DNA from: Tetrastigma voinierianum
Lineage: Eukaryota > Streptophyta > Magnoliopsida > Vitales > Vitaceae
DNA: 64,000 nt
NCBI GenBank assembly: GCA_016808115.1
Contig: JAEQBH010000033.1
Coordinates: 1,054,001-1,118,000 of the forward strand
Reading direction: 5' to 3'
Shown piece by piece: positions 46,696 to 58,817 of this stretch (the stretch's first letter is position 1; each line of letters starts with the position of its first letter). The translations under genes and the position numbers were made by a program. The notes beneath the pieces are model-generated. The model did no database searches, was not told the origin of the DNA, and saw only the letters and a list, made by a program, of their open reading frames with translations.

Positions 46696-46897
46696 TGTAA
46701 AACCCGAGAAAATTCAATATTTCTGGAACAGAGTAAAACAATAAATTTCAATGAGAAAATATGAAATTTTTCTAGATCTCGGATGACGAAACAGACTTCA
46801 CTGTTGGAATCGTCTCGCGAAATCTAGTTACCTCGTCGAATTTCGTTGAATTTCGAGAATCGGAATTTCATGTCTTTCAAGGCATCGAGAGTGATGA

Positions 46898-47021
46898 GTG
46901 ACACGTGACACGTGACACGTGTTGAGTGACACGTTACATGTGTTGAGTGACACGTGACACGTGTTGAGTGACACATGACATGTGTTGAGTGACATATGAC
47001 ACGTGTTGAGTGGCTCACTGA
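46898..47021. repeat. 21-bp minisatellite rich in CACGTG (G-box) words
   Basis: A GTGTTGAGTGACACGTGACAC-type unit of about 21 bp is repeated roughly five times after a GTGACAC triplet run. I count six exact CACGTG palindromes in 125 bp, plus CACATG/CATGTG variants. The minus ORFs over it (repeating HSTRVTC) are a by-product of the repeat. Confidence 0.85.
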
Positions 47022-48639
47022 GCCACATGTCAAATGGAGAGCAAGTCAAACACAAGTCTAAGTAGGACCCATGTGTGACATATGTCACAACTTGATAGAG
47101 AGGAAATTTAAAGTTATGAATAAGAGATAAGAAAATCCATGGAAGGCAATAGAAAGTTGACATGTGGCAAGGGAGAACACTCCCACTTGATCATGTTTGA
47201 CCAAATCGGTGGAGGAAGAGAGAGAGAAAAGAGAGGGGAAAAAGAAGAGAGAATAAGAAGTAGAGAGAGAAGCTTTACCTTCTCGCTAGATCTTCCGGCG
47301 ATCGAACCATCGGTTCCCATTGGAGCAAGAAGGAAATGAAATCGGGGATTTTCAACATACTCCAAGAGGTAGAGGTTTCCTCCTATTTGGTTTAATTCTC
47401 GTTTAAAATCCATAAAAATGGTTTTAGTGTTTTGAGGCCGTAAATGGCCATGCTTTCTAGCCCCAAAGATTTCTAGGCTATTTTCAAACAACTTAGAAAC
47501 TGAAATTCCGGGACTATTTTCAAACAGTTCGGAGCTGGATTGTGAAACTGATTTTTCGGACTGTCCATGTGTACGGTTATGTGTGTATTGTGATATTGAA
47601 TAACATGATTGGTTGTGTGAAAGTATGTTGTTAATGCATTCTCAATTGATGTATTAACATGGAGTATTTGAATGATGTGAATTATATGATAGAAAAATAC
47701 AACGTTGAATCATGAATGGTGTATACATGAATTGGCATGGTTGCATTCATATGCACGATCACATCATGTGGAGTAGGGTATGGGTGCAAGGTCATGGTCG
47801 ATTCACCATTTTTGGTGAATGTGCGGTGAGCTCAAAATGGATAGCGTCAACATTCAGACTCATAGGGGTATGAATTCAAAACGAAACAAATATATATACG
47901 TGTGTTGGGTGTAGAAAGTTAGGGTAGGTCCCCCTGCGGTGAAAGACCCAAATTTACACATGCGGTTAGACATGATCACCAAGCCGGTGGCTAAGTAAAA
48001 AGGTCAAAGGCATACGACGTTCGGTCAAACCTTAAAAATAGCGTTACATAAATAAACACGTGAATTTGATGATATTCAAATGGATATTGGAGGTCGCTCC
48101 AATGAGTTGAGTCATTGATTGAAATAACAATGACTGGTTTTTCACACTTGGAATTGCATGTGTGAGGGAGATGGTCGGGACTCGGGTTGTGAGCATGAGG
48201 AGTCTCATCTGATGCATATCATGAAATCACTCCATGAAAGATTTGCAATTGTATGGAATGTGAATGGATGTTTATGTGCCATTGCATGCGCATTTAGGTG
48301 GGGAGTAACCCTTGTAGGAAAATTCAACTACTAGGTATTTCTCACCCTCTCGTGGGAAATAATTTCGTCTGGGAGGCACAGGGGATGAAGTCCATCCAGG
48401 ACAACAAGTGTGAAGGAAGGCCATATTTTGCCTTGTTTTTGTATTATGTAAATTTTGGGTGGAAAACCCTGTTTCTGTAATTTTAATTAAAGAACGTAGA
48501 GTTGTAATTAAACTCATTCTATATGATTTATATATCTTAGAAATTTTGTAGAATTCCTATTGTCTTCGGATGAAAAGACAAAATTTTATTGAATTTAGGG
48601 TGCTTTGGAAAGGAAAGGAAAAAAAAAAGAAAAAAAATG

Positions 48640-49360
48640 GAAAACTAGGTGTATGAGGACTAGGGAGGGACTGTCAGCGAGGGATTCTTCCGGCCACGTG
48701 TCGCGACAAGGCTCGCTAGCCGGGCTCCGCGACCCGGACACGGGTGGCGCGAGGCACGTGCACGCAACTAAAACAAGCGTGCGATAGAGACTCTCGGTCT
48801 TGTGTCGTGACAGTACTATCGTGTCACGACAGGGTCTGAGGCTAGGATTAAGTGGCATGGGTAGCGACAAAGGTCTTCTTTGTGCATGAAATCACACGGT
48901 CACGTGTCCGCGGCCAGATTGGCGGTGTTGAGATAGGATGTGGTCAAGGTTGGGAGGCCTTGTGTCGTGACAGTGTGGTGTGACGGGTGTGCACTAGTGC
49001 GCGTGGCAGATGAGTTATGTCATGACAGACTTCTTAAAGTTTTTTGTAGCAACAGAAAATTCTCTCTAGTGACATGGATCATTCGGCCTCGTGTCACGAC
49101 ATAGATTTTATGTCACAACACGGTCTAAGGCGGGCAGTCGAGGCGCACAACATTAGAACGCCTTTTCCATCTGTCGACATAAGACTTAGCCGGCGTGTGG
49201 CCAGTGCGAGACCTCGCGCTGATATGCGGGGCGCACGCGCGACCATGCCGACCTCGCGCGCGATGCGCGTGACGGTTCCGCCGCGGCGTGTCGCGGCGGC
49301 GTGCCGCGGCGCGCGGCCCGTGCGCCGCCATAGACTTCGACTCAATGCACGGTGTTGTGT
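48640..49360. other. GC-rich block with TGTCGTGACA words near the LTR end
   Basis: The block holds GTGTCGCGACA, GTGTCGTGACAG, GTGTCACGACAG and GTGTCACGACAT words between about 48697 and 49112. It ends in a CpG-dense stretch (49190-49330: GCGCACGCGCGACC, CGCGCGCGATGCGCGTGAC, GCCGCGGCGTG). Open frames on both strands at 49074-49376 reflect base composition only. I see no homologous block in the two solo LTRs of this family. Confidence 0.65.
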
Positions 49361-49438
49361 TCTGTTGAGTTACTGATCATGGGCATTGTTCACGAACACT
49401 ATTAAAAAAAAAAAAACCTCGAAAGTTGGGGCGTCACA

Positions 49439-49786
49439 TAAGGGGTAATATACTTATTGGTGAAGGTCATATTGGTTCTTGCTTGATACAGATCTCGGTT
49501 TTTTTTTCATGATTTTGTCGTCTTGTTATGACGTTTGGTTTTTTGTCATCAGCTTTAACGTTTTTTTTTCATCGTTTTGATACAACGTTTTATTTATGTA
49601 TGAATGATTCAGACATGCAAAGCATATCCAATTAGACAGAGATAACAAATCATTATCGTCCAATATGTTGTAGAACTGTAGTAATAGGTATTCTAATCAT
49701 AATAATATTATCAAATTTGTAGACTTTGAGTCAATTTATTATGCTATTAACATCGGTGTTGTTTTATCCCTTATGATTTTTAGTTA

Positions 49787-49862
<76 letters not shown>

Positions 49863-51600
49863 ATGTATTGCTACTTTGAATCAATAAAATATTTCCTTTC
49901 AAAAAGTAAAAGTGTAAAAGACCTTTCAATCTAAGATGAAGAAGACCATATAAATACTATTGAGTCATTCAATATAAGATAAAGAAGAGTGCATAAATAA
50001 TATGTGTCATTCATTTGATTTTTAGATAAAAGTACGTAGATTCTGGAGATTATATCGTTTGAACAAAACAAATTATATAAACATTTGTTAATAATTCAAT
50101 TATTTGTTAGAATTTCTATATAATTTGTTAAAATTTAGTGATTGAAGTTATGTGATATTATGGATCCCGCATTTTGACTATGATACATTTCTTATTAAAA
50201 GGCGAGACTCAATTTTAAATTTTTGAAAAAATATTTTTTTTAAATAGATAAATTTATTAATTCAGATTAGTCATATCATAAATAGAAACACGCAGCATCC
50301 ATGTTAATAGCAAAAAATATCGACTAAAGGCCTACATATTTGATAATCTAACAATGCCTAAAATGCCTAAGATTCCAGATCTGCAACATACTAACGAATG
50401 AGATTTGATTTGATGACCTTGTCATCTAAACTATCAACGTGAAAAACATGAACAAGCTAATTGTCGGCAACACAACTACCCACCGCAAAATGTCGGTGAC
50501 AAAACACGCCGCAACAGTTCGACAACAAAATACATCGCAAAAGGTCGACGACAAAAAACATGAAAAAATAGAGAAACAAATAAAGGCAAACTAGATTGAT
50601 GTGGAAAAAAACCACTTTATTGGAAAAGAAACCTAGATATGAGGAAAGAAAACGATGGAAGGGGTGATTTCAACTCAAGAATGACCAAAAAATCACCCAT
50701 CATCTCTATTGAACAAAGACCTAAATGGGAGAACCTGGAGAGAGGTGACTAGGTTTCCAGATAGAGGGGTTTGAAATTTATTTTTATTTTATTTTAAAGG
50801 GGGGAACAAAATAAGAAAGCAAAAATTCATCCTAATGACTTTCTAAAAAGAAAAGATGTTTAGGAAAATTGAGCTTAAGTCCTGAGTAGTCGTGCTACTC
50901 TATGACGAATGTAATAGGATAGTAAGTCTGAGACCTCTAATCCCTTATTTAAACGGTCTCTACTAAGCAAGTTTAGGAAATTATGACAATCAATTAATTT
51001 ATTTCGGATACTAAGAAATAAACACCAATAAATCAACAATACACGAGAGCACATACAACAAATAAATAAGTAAATAAATAACAAGCACGGTTAAATGAGT
51101 ATCTTTGCGACGAATCGAAAGCTCTATCAATAAAAAACAAGGTTAGTGGAATAACATATAAAAAATAATTCATAATTAAATTAGAAAATCAAATTATAAT
51201 TCAAGTGTCAAGTTATTAATCAAATGATAGGATGTCGAACTTCCACCAAAGCCCATTTATTTAGCAGATGAGTCAACTCCACAAGGCTCAAGTTTACTAA
51301 AATTATGGAATTGAGTACGCTTTTGGATTATTTTTTTTAAATCATGTTGAAGATGGTAATTATGGAAAATGAAATTTTGATTTGGGATTTTAGAAAATAT
51401 GATTCCTAGTTTAGGAAATTTGAGAAATAGATTTTTTATTTAAGAAATTAAGAGATGAATATTTTTATTAAATTTTAAATTCAAGGTAGTAAATTGTTTG
51501 TTGGATCCTTATCTGTTTTTGAATGAAATTGATTTTGTTTGGAACCAGTTAGATAAATGAATTAAAATCCTTTATTACCTTTTTATGACCTATTTAAATT
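49439..51600. other. AT-rich sequence with no recognised gene
   Basis: No coding domain or match to other parts of the window was seen. It contains a perfect (AT)n microsatellite of about 35 units at 49791-49860 and CAACA/TCGGCGACAAAA-like words at 50460-50560. The minus ORF at 50875-51084 is low-complexity hydrophobic and unsupported. Confidence 0.5.
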
Positions 51601-53030
51601 TCCCAACATAAACAGTCAGAGCTTCATTGTTCTTTTGTTCTTCTGTTCATCTTCCTATGCACTATTTATAAATGTCAGGATCTTAGCCACAACACTCTAC
51701 CCAACCCAAGTCGTATTCTTCCTTATCTCTCTCATCAATAATACAAATCAGTGATAGAGCAAACCTGTTCTAGTTCACCGAAGTGGTGCAAGGTGCTTTG
51801 CCAACCATTCATCAAGTCGTTTCATTCTAGGAGATAGACGCCAGTGTGATATTCTCCAAGCAACAGAGGAGACGGTGAATTTGTTTTAAGGAGATCGTGA
51901 CTCCTCACGAGACTTGGCGTTTCGATCTCTGACTAAGACTTGATTTTTTTTTTCTAGCTGATCGAAAAGAAAAAAAGTGTCAAAAAAATAAAAAGCAAAA
52001 GAAGGTGATCGGAAAAGAGAGGTGATCGGTAGGGAAAAAAAGAAAAGGAAAATTTCCTTTCCTTAAAGGAAAGTTTAAGGAAAAAAAAAATTGTTTCATA
52101 AGGATAACAAAAATTTGTCAACAAATGTTTAATAGAAAAAAAAAAAAACAAACAAATTGTTTCCTAAGGAACTAAAAAAAACTTGTAAATTTTTTTCCTT
52201 TTAAATAATTATCCTTTTGGGTTTTTTGTTTAACAATTAGGTTTTTCTTTTTGTTTGTTGTTTTCTGGAAATCAAATGAGGGAAAAAGAGTTTTTTTTTT
52301 TTTTTTTTTACGATCTTTTAAACAATTATCTTCAAATTTTCTTTTAGTTTGGGTTTTGAAATAAAAAAAGAAAGAACTATCTCCTTTTACTTAACAAAAG
52401 TGAAAATTTTGTTTTCTTAAAGGATAATGGTTTTTATTTGGGTTAGTTTAAGGAAGGAAAAAAACTTTTTTGTTAATATTAAGCCAACTTTTGATAAAAG
52501 GGTTAAAATAAAAAAAGGAAAAGAAAGTTGTTCCTTTATTCCTTCGGGAAGGACAAAAAAAAAAAAATTAAATAATCAAACAAACAATGGTTTGTTGGTT
52601 TATTAAAGAAAATCCTAGTACAAAAGTACAAGGAAGAGTTTTGAACCCATAACCTAGCATTCAAAAAGATAATACTTTACCACTAGGCTACACACTTAGT
52701 TGTGATTTTCTTTGCGAGGAATATATCTTAAGGAGATAAGCCTATTAGGCTAAACTCTACACTCACTTTGTGGATTTGTGTCAATTCCTTTTTGGTCTAA
52801 GGAAATTGGAAATTATGAAACTGAGAAGTTCTGTCTAATGAGTTTGGATCTTTAGCGAGACCGTTTGTGACCTCTCCAATTTTTTCTAAGAACTGAATAT
52901 TTGGTCGGCTCGAATTTCTATGCCCCGCAAGTCTTTCTTGGGAATACTCGTAACATGTTATTTTCAAATATTATGAGAATTGTTTTAATGAAAATAAAAT
53001 TTGACAAATTTTATGCATTTTTGCAGAGAA
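51601..53030 (+). mobile_element. Probable LTR/leader region of the Ty1/copia remnant
   Basis: It lies directly upstream of the copia gag. It holds a CTATTTATAAATG TATA-like box (51662-51674), a CTTCTGTTC-rich stretch before it, then a long purine- and T-rich leader (51930-52600) of A-runs and T-runs. I could not fix LTR ends or find a TGGTATCAGAGC-type PBS, so the assignment is positional. A TTTTTGCAGAG stretch just before the gag ATG could be a splice acceptor. Confidence 0.35.
52638..52690 (-). ncRNA. tRNA-like RNA polymerase III A and B boxes (possible SINE head)
   Basis: On the minus strand TAGCCTAGTGGT (52690-52679) fits the A-box TRGCNNAGYNGG. GGGTTCAAAAC (52648-52638) fits the B-box GGTTCRANNC. 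About 30 bp separate them, as in tRNA genes. The surrounding arms do not form a clear cloverleaf, so a tRNA-derived SINE head or a tRNA pseudogene is more likely than a working tRNA. Confidence 0.45.
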
Positions 53031-53602
53031 ATGGAATTTGATTCACACAATGTTGTTCCATTTGCATCTACCCAAGTGGTGATCCCTACTATGGCACAAG
53101 CGCGAATGATGCCTAATATTGTGCCTATCTCTGTCTCACTTGGAAGAAAAACCAGAGAAGTTCAATGGACTTAATTTTAAATTTTGGTAGCAAAAGATGT
53201 TATTTTACCTTACCACCTTGAATCTTGCGAGATTCTTGACTAAAGATGCTCCTAAACTCAAAGAGGATGAGAACGATATCCAAGTCATCAGTGTGATAGA
53301 TTATTTGAAGCATTTAGACTTTCTTTGTAAAAATTATGTCTTGAATTGGTTGATTGATTCTTTGTATAATGTTTATTATACTAAGAGTTCAGGAAATGAG
53401 ATATGAGAATCTCTAGACAAAAAATATAAACCCGAGGATGCTGGGGCCAAGAAGATTCTCGTGGATCGTTTCCTTGATTACAAAATGGTAGATTAGAATA
53501 TCATGATCAGACAAGTCCAAGAACTTCCGGTAATCCTCCATGAGATTCAAGCCAGGAAATGATGCTGAGCAAAACTTTGCCACAGCACAATCGAGAAGCT
53601 AC
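53031..53602 (+). pseudogene. Ty1/copia gag, first part
   Basis: ATG at 53031 opens EFDSHNVVPF. A frame change follows, then EKFNGLNFKFW at 53154-53186 and the open stretch MLFYLTTLNLARFLTKDAPK, DENDIQVISVIDYL, FLCKNYVLNWLIDSLYNVYY (53197-53403), a stop at 53404, then SLDKKYKPEDAGAKKILVDR and LDYKMVD. This is a typical Ty1/copia gag (UBN2/RVT-associated type). A further stop is at 53495. The solo LTR at 53603 cuts it inside a codon and gag resumes in phase at 55276. Frames are broken, so it is not functional. Confidence 0.88.
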
Positions 53603-55275
53603 CGTGACACTCCGATCCTGTGGTGTCTCGCTGGCAACCCGCAAACCCGAGGAATACCCGTGTCTCATATTATGAGACCTATACAGAGTAAAATGGCCCT
53701 TGGGCCCATACATGTAAATACTCATTAAAAAATACATCAACTATATTACAATAGTTTAAGAGTTACAGACATTTTAACCAAACATATATCAAAATTTAAA
53801 GTTTTAATACATATTATACAAAATGAATACCAAAGCTACAATCCGGCTTTCTTCTAAAACGCGGCCTCTAGTGAGCGTCGTCCTCCTGTACACTCCCTGT
53901 ACCTTAAATAATGATCCATTGACAGGGTGAGCAATGCCTAGTAGTGATAATTTCCTACATGGGTTACTCCCCACCTAAGTGCACATGAAATGGAAACTAA
54001 ACACACTCAAGAAAATACATGATCCTACTTGAATGTCTACATGACCAATCCCATGTCTCGAGTCCTTATCGACTCCCTCACACATGCTTGAGCTAAATGT
54101 GAGAAAAAAGCAGTTTTCAAAACAAAAGGTTTTTGTTCTCGAAAACTTACTACCGAGTATTGGTAAATATATTAGACAACCCTCTGAGGTGAATTGTTGG
54201 GTAATTCTTCGAAACAGTCATGGATTAGCCTCCAAGATGAACTGTTGTAAAATTCCTTTCACAACCGTTTTCATTTTTCTTTCATTTTCTTTCATGTCAT
54301 GCAGTCACACCTACCACCTAGGGTGCCCCGGTGCATATGGAATGCATTATGCTATTTCCACAGAATTCATGCTAATATATTTTACATGTATATATTAACA
54401 AAATTTAATTCACATTATTCGTGTTATTCAATTCACAACGAATAACACTAAAATTAGCTTACATGGGCTAATAACAATCCAAGCAATTCGTTTTGAATCA
54501 CCCAACAACACAAAAATCACACAACATATCACGTGAACAGTAGAACCCTAAGCTCGGCACTGTTCACGGCCACACAATAGGGATTTTCTCCACTCGGTTC
54601 AAAGATTTTGAGATCGAAAACACGGTTATCCAAGCCTCAACAAATCCCTATCCATTAAAATGGCTCTTAGCCAAAGAATAAACCACGTAGGAAAAGATTC
54701 CTACCTCTTGGAGTTGTCAGAACTACACAAAATTGGCGCCCAAGCGTAGCCCTTGCCGCGTAGATCAACTTTGCTTCTTGGTCCGACGAGAACCGACGGT
54801 CCGAACGCCGGGAAATCTAGAGAGAAGTCACACTTTCTCTCTCTAAAAACTGGTTCTCAGCCCTACTGCACGTTTTTTGTTGTTCCAATGGAGAAGAAGA
54901 AGTCTCTTTTGTCTGATTCATTTAATATTTTCAATTAATTCCTATTTTGTCCTTTAGTTTTGATTATTGACACATGGCATAATCTAAATCATTCATCTCC
55001 ATCATCTCACTAATCATGCAACATGTGTCACATGGGTACATGTAATAGGTGACTTTTGTCACATCACATGTATCTCACAAACCGTCATGACACCTGACTC
55101 TCGGTGCCTCAAAAACGTGAAAGGACGATAGTATTGAAATTCGACAAAATTCGACGTGAGACTATTCCAACGGTGAAGTCCGTTTCGTCGTCCGAGATCT
55201 AGAAAAAATTCTGGATTTTGACCAAAATTACCATTTTACTCTTTTCGGAAAATTAGAATTTTCTTGGGTTTTACA
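53603..55275 (-). mobile_element. Solo chromovirus LTR in the copia gag, TSD GCTAC
   Basis: GCTAC at 53598-53602 and 55276-55280 flanks it, and excision rejoins the copia gag in phase. On the minus strand it starts TGTAAAACCCAAGAAAATTC and ends GGAGTGTCACG, one base off the usual CA end. It matches 15667-21665 (without the nested insert) nearly end to end, including CTAGATCTCGGACGACGAAAC, TTAGCCCATGTAAGC and GCACTTAGGTGGGGAGTAACCC. It is 1673 bp with no internal domain. Confidence 0.9.
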
Positions 55276-56107
55276 GCTACCTTCAACTGGGAAATACTTT
55301 AAGAATTACCTCAAGCATAAGGGAAGGAGATGAGCATCAAAGATCTAATTATTAGACTTCGTATCGAATAAGAAAATATGGGATTTTAGAATAAAGGGGA
55401 ACACAATCCGAGTGAGGCCAAGGCTAACTTTGTGGAACATGGTCAAGGTTCCAATTTCAAGAAAGCCAACAACAAAGGGAAAGGCTGTTGGAACCTAAAT
55501 GGGGAATCACTAAGAAGCAGAAGTTCCAAGGGAAATTTTTCAATTGTGGGAAGCAAGGTCGCAAATCTTCGGATTGCTGATTGCCAAAAAGGAACAAACC
55601 CAAGGAAGCCAATGTGGTTGATGGCATTATTAAGGATGTGTCTAACATTGACCTTACAATAGTAATCTCTGAGGTAAACTTGGTGGGATCCAATCCCAAT
55701 GAATTGTGGATTGACACGGGTGCTACTTTCTATGTGTGCTCGAACAAGAAGATGTTCTCCACATTTGAACCAACTAAGACTAGGGAAAAGGTGTACATGG
55801 GAAACTCGGCCACCTCTGAAATCAAAGGCCAAGGAAAGGTAGTCTTAAAGATGACTTTTGGAAAAGAGTTGACTGTAACAAATGTATTGTATGTACCTGA
55901 AATCTACAAGAACTTATTGTTTGATTCATTGCTGAATGGTCATGGATTTTGGTTATGTTTGAGTTAGAAAATTTTGTTTTATCAAAGAGTGAAATGTATG
56001 TCGAAAAAGGGTATATGAGTGATGGCATGTAGAAGCTTAATCTAATGACTATCATTAATTCATATATGAATAAAGCTAGTACTTCTTCTTATATTCTCGA
56101 GTCTACT
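55276..56107 (+). pseudogene. Ty1/copia gag end and protease
   Basis: Gag continues with GKYFKNYLKHKG (55288-55323), a basic Asn/Lys-rich stretch, and a damaged zinc knuckle, FNCGKQGRKSSDC, near 55540-55580. The protease frame at 55581-55967 reads NELWIDTGATFYVCSNKKMF with a DTGA active site, then TREKVYMGNSATSEIKGQGK and VTNVLYVPEIYKNLLFDSLL, ending at a stop. The following GSTIINSYMNKASTSSYILES-like tail to 56107 is the start of the pre-integrase region. The rest of pol is missing, cut by the LTR-like sequence at 56108. The protease itself looks intact. Confidence 0.9.
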
Positions 56108-56392
56108 TGTAACACCCCAAATTATACCCTAGTAGTTTTATGACATGTTTAGGGTATAATGGAAATCAAATTTGTTTTTTTTTTGGAAATTTAATAGTTA
56201 AGTGTGAAAAAGGATATAACTGGAATTATTAAAGAAGTAAAGAGGATAATGTTAAAATTTCAATTCTATTTTCTCCAAACCCTTTCTATCGAAATAGGCA
56301 AAAGATTAAAACATGACATTGTCTCAAAACTCTTCCAGTTATATCATAACTTGGACCATTGGAACTATCTTAATGCTATAATTTGTCTAGAA

Positions 56393-56465
<73 letters not shown>

Positions 56466-57236
56466 TTTTTATCCATTATCTAGTAAATATAATATCGCCC
56501 AACTCAACCAATAATGAAATTCAGAGTCTAGAAACAGACATTTATTTCTCTAGTGGATTATAACACAACTTTCTTAGTATTTTGCTCGATGCTTCATTAA
56601 AATTGTAACACTTATTGATTACCTTGCTTTACCAATACCAACACACTTAAGAACAATTAAGTACTAGATGCTAAGGAAACAACATCCTCTCAACTCTAAG
56701 GGAAATAGAGTCTAGCTGCAAGCAAAGAAGAACAAAAAGATAAAATAAAATAAATCAAAGCTTATTGAGTTGAAGAAACTTACAAGATATCCCTATCAGT
56801 CAGTTGAAGCTCAGGTTTATGTAAGAAAAAAGTTCAACATGAAATATAAAAATACATTGAGATAAGTTAAAGAAAGTAGAAATTTGAAAGTATTAGCTTC
56901 TTATCAAAATAAGTCTAAGTGAAAGTATCATTTTTCTTCTTCTTGCCTACTTTAAACCCAAATTGAGATAAAAGCAAGAAGAAGAAAATGAAAGGTGGAA
57001 AAATTTCAAAGGAAAAAAAAAAATAAAAAAACCCCAAATAGAACTTAAAAATAACACAAACATACCAGAGGAAAATAATGAGCACTGAGGGAAAAATAAT
57101 TGAATTTTGCAAAAATTTCACCTCTAAATTTTGAAATATTTCACCTCTAAAATGTCAAAGGAAAATATTTGTTATCCCTTTCCACGGGTTCCTATCAACT
57201 AAGCCACCAACAATATATATTTTCCTTGAGTCAAGT
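56108..57236 (+). mobile_element. Partial LTR (TGTAACACCC family) and unassigned AT-rich sequence
   Basis: TGTAACACCCCAAATTATACCC abuts the copia sequence and matches the LTR start at 16828 over about 60-100 bp. Beyond about 56500 I find no match. An (AT)n run of about 33 units is at 56396-56461. The right part (56900-57230) is A-rich with no domain. CTACT before 56108 could be one target-site copy; its partner was not found. Confidence 0.45.
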
Positions 57237-58817
57237 TGTGACATCCCAAAACCCGGGGGTCCTGTTGACCAACTGTCAACCGGCGAAAAACTCTTGGATT
57301 TCGGGTGACCCAATACCGTACTGTTATGTCCCGTTTATTGGGATCCATAATTTCACAAAAATCGGGCATATTCTCCTTTGTTTGAGGAGCTCTACCAAAT
57401 ATACAACCCATATAACAATATATCCACGACCCATCAAGGGTCTCAACAGAAGTAGTAATGACCACACGGGCCCATCTGTCCATATCCACAATATACAATT
57501 ATATCACAATAGTCCATAAGAGTTTATTACAACAATCTTATACGGTACATATATTAAAACTAGCTTGTTAAATATAGTTTATGAAATATTTATCAAAGCC
57601 ACATCCTGGCTTCAAAAATTCACGCCTCGAAGGAGTTTCATCCTTCTAAGACTGCCCCATATACCCGGGAAGGGGTCCCTAATGAGCAAGTATGCAATGC
57701 CCATTAGAGAATAATTCCTACAAGGGCTACTCCCCACCTAAGTGCATGTGCAGTGCCATTTTACACATTCAAGTAAAAGCATACACATTTCTACTCAAAT
57801 GTCTACATACCATGGATGAGAATGTGACTCACTCTGTCCCATGTCTCGAGTCCTTGCCGACTCCCTCACACATGCACATGCCAAGTGTGAAAACCGTCAT
57901 TTATGTTCCATCAATGACCATTTATATAAACCAAATATTTTTGTTTTATAAATCACAATCCATTGGACAATCTCATATATAAACTTGTTTTTACAAAGTT
58001 CCGTGTATTTTTTGTGGGTAGCAAATTTTCTGGTCTCACCTAGTTTGACGCCTTCGACACTTTCACAATCCTCATTGCTCCAGTACATATGTCTAACCAA
58101 GAATACCAGGTTTTTCACTAGAGGGGGTATCTATCCCTTCTTGCTATACACAACACACGTATTTTTCATTTCCTTTTCGTGCAAACTCGTAGACCCATTT
58201 CGACGTTTGTCAAATCCCATCGAGCTCCACCATCGAACACCAAACATAGTGTCGATCTACCATGTACTCACGATATACCATCGAACATCAAACATAGTTT
58301 CGATCTCTACCTTGCACTCACACCCATGTCATCCGATGTCCCATGCATATGCAATGCAAGATGCCATTGCATGTTATATCATGTCACAAGCACAATGAAT
58401 GCTACATGGACAACTCTACTCATGTATATCACCAATGCATCTATATCTATGTGCATATAATTTCCATACATCATTTCATTCATTTATTATATTATCACGA
58501 GCATATACTCCAGCCCATTCATTCAACATCATCTTGTGATGAAAACAATGACACACACACATAAGCAAGCCATGTAAATGACCACTTCACATAACCGTTC
58601 ATCACATGTCAATACGTTGGAGCACTCGTATTGACATCGAAGCAGTCATTACATCCTTCAAGTAGTGGCACACTAACAATCAGGCCATGTCATGGCCATT
58701 GCACACACCAATTCATCACATGTCAACATGTTAGAGCACACACATTAAAATCCAAACATGTCACTCTTAGCCAAGCAATGACAACTTGATCCTCAAGACA
58801 AGTTGTGCCATAGATAT
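57237..58817 (-). mobile_element. Minus-strand chromovirus-type LTR, interrupted at 58818
   Basis: On the minus strand it ends GGTTTTGGGATGTCACA (57237), like the GTTTTGGGGTGTCACA end at 21665. It also shares the GCACTTAGGTGGGGAGTAGCCC block (57755-57725) and the CATGTGTGAGGGAGTCGGCAAGGACTCGAGACA stretch near 57870. Its start (TGTAAAACCC) is not seen because the element at 58818 intervenes. Imperfect tandem duplications occur at 58228-58310 and 58600-58750. ORFs here are not conserved. Confidence 0.75.

Larger units (their letters stand above)
46696..49438 (+). mobile_element. Chromovirus 3' LTR
   Basis: TGTAAAACCCGAGAAAATTC start and GGGGCGTCACA end. It matches the solo LTRs at 15667-21665 and 53603-55275 (CTAGATCTCGGATGACGAAAC, GCATTTAGGTGGGGAGTAACCC). 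At 2743 bp it is longer than the others (about 2.0 and 1.67 kb). The excess is mostly a G-box minisatellite (46898-47021) and a GC-rich block (about 48640-49360). No matching 5' LTR is paired with it in the window. The following flank TAAGG cannot be matched to a 5' flank. Confidence 0.85.

Noticed and set aside
46824..47163. Repetitive ORF with HSTRVTC-type repeats
   Set aside because: It is a translation of the 21-bp G-box minisatellite inside an LTR and is not conserved in sister LTRs.
49074..49376. 100-codon Arg-rich ORF and antisense partners
   Set aside because: Driven by the CpG-dense composition at the end of a chromovirus LTR; no homologous frame in other copies.
57169..57519. 116-codon ORF near 57169 and its antisense partner
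   Set aside because: The segment is the 3' end of a minus-strand LTR homologous to 21540-21665; that copy does not keep the frame.
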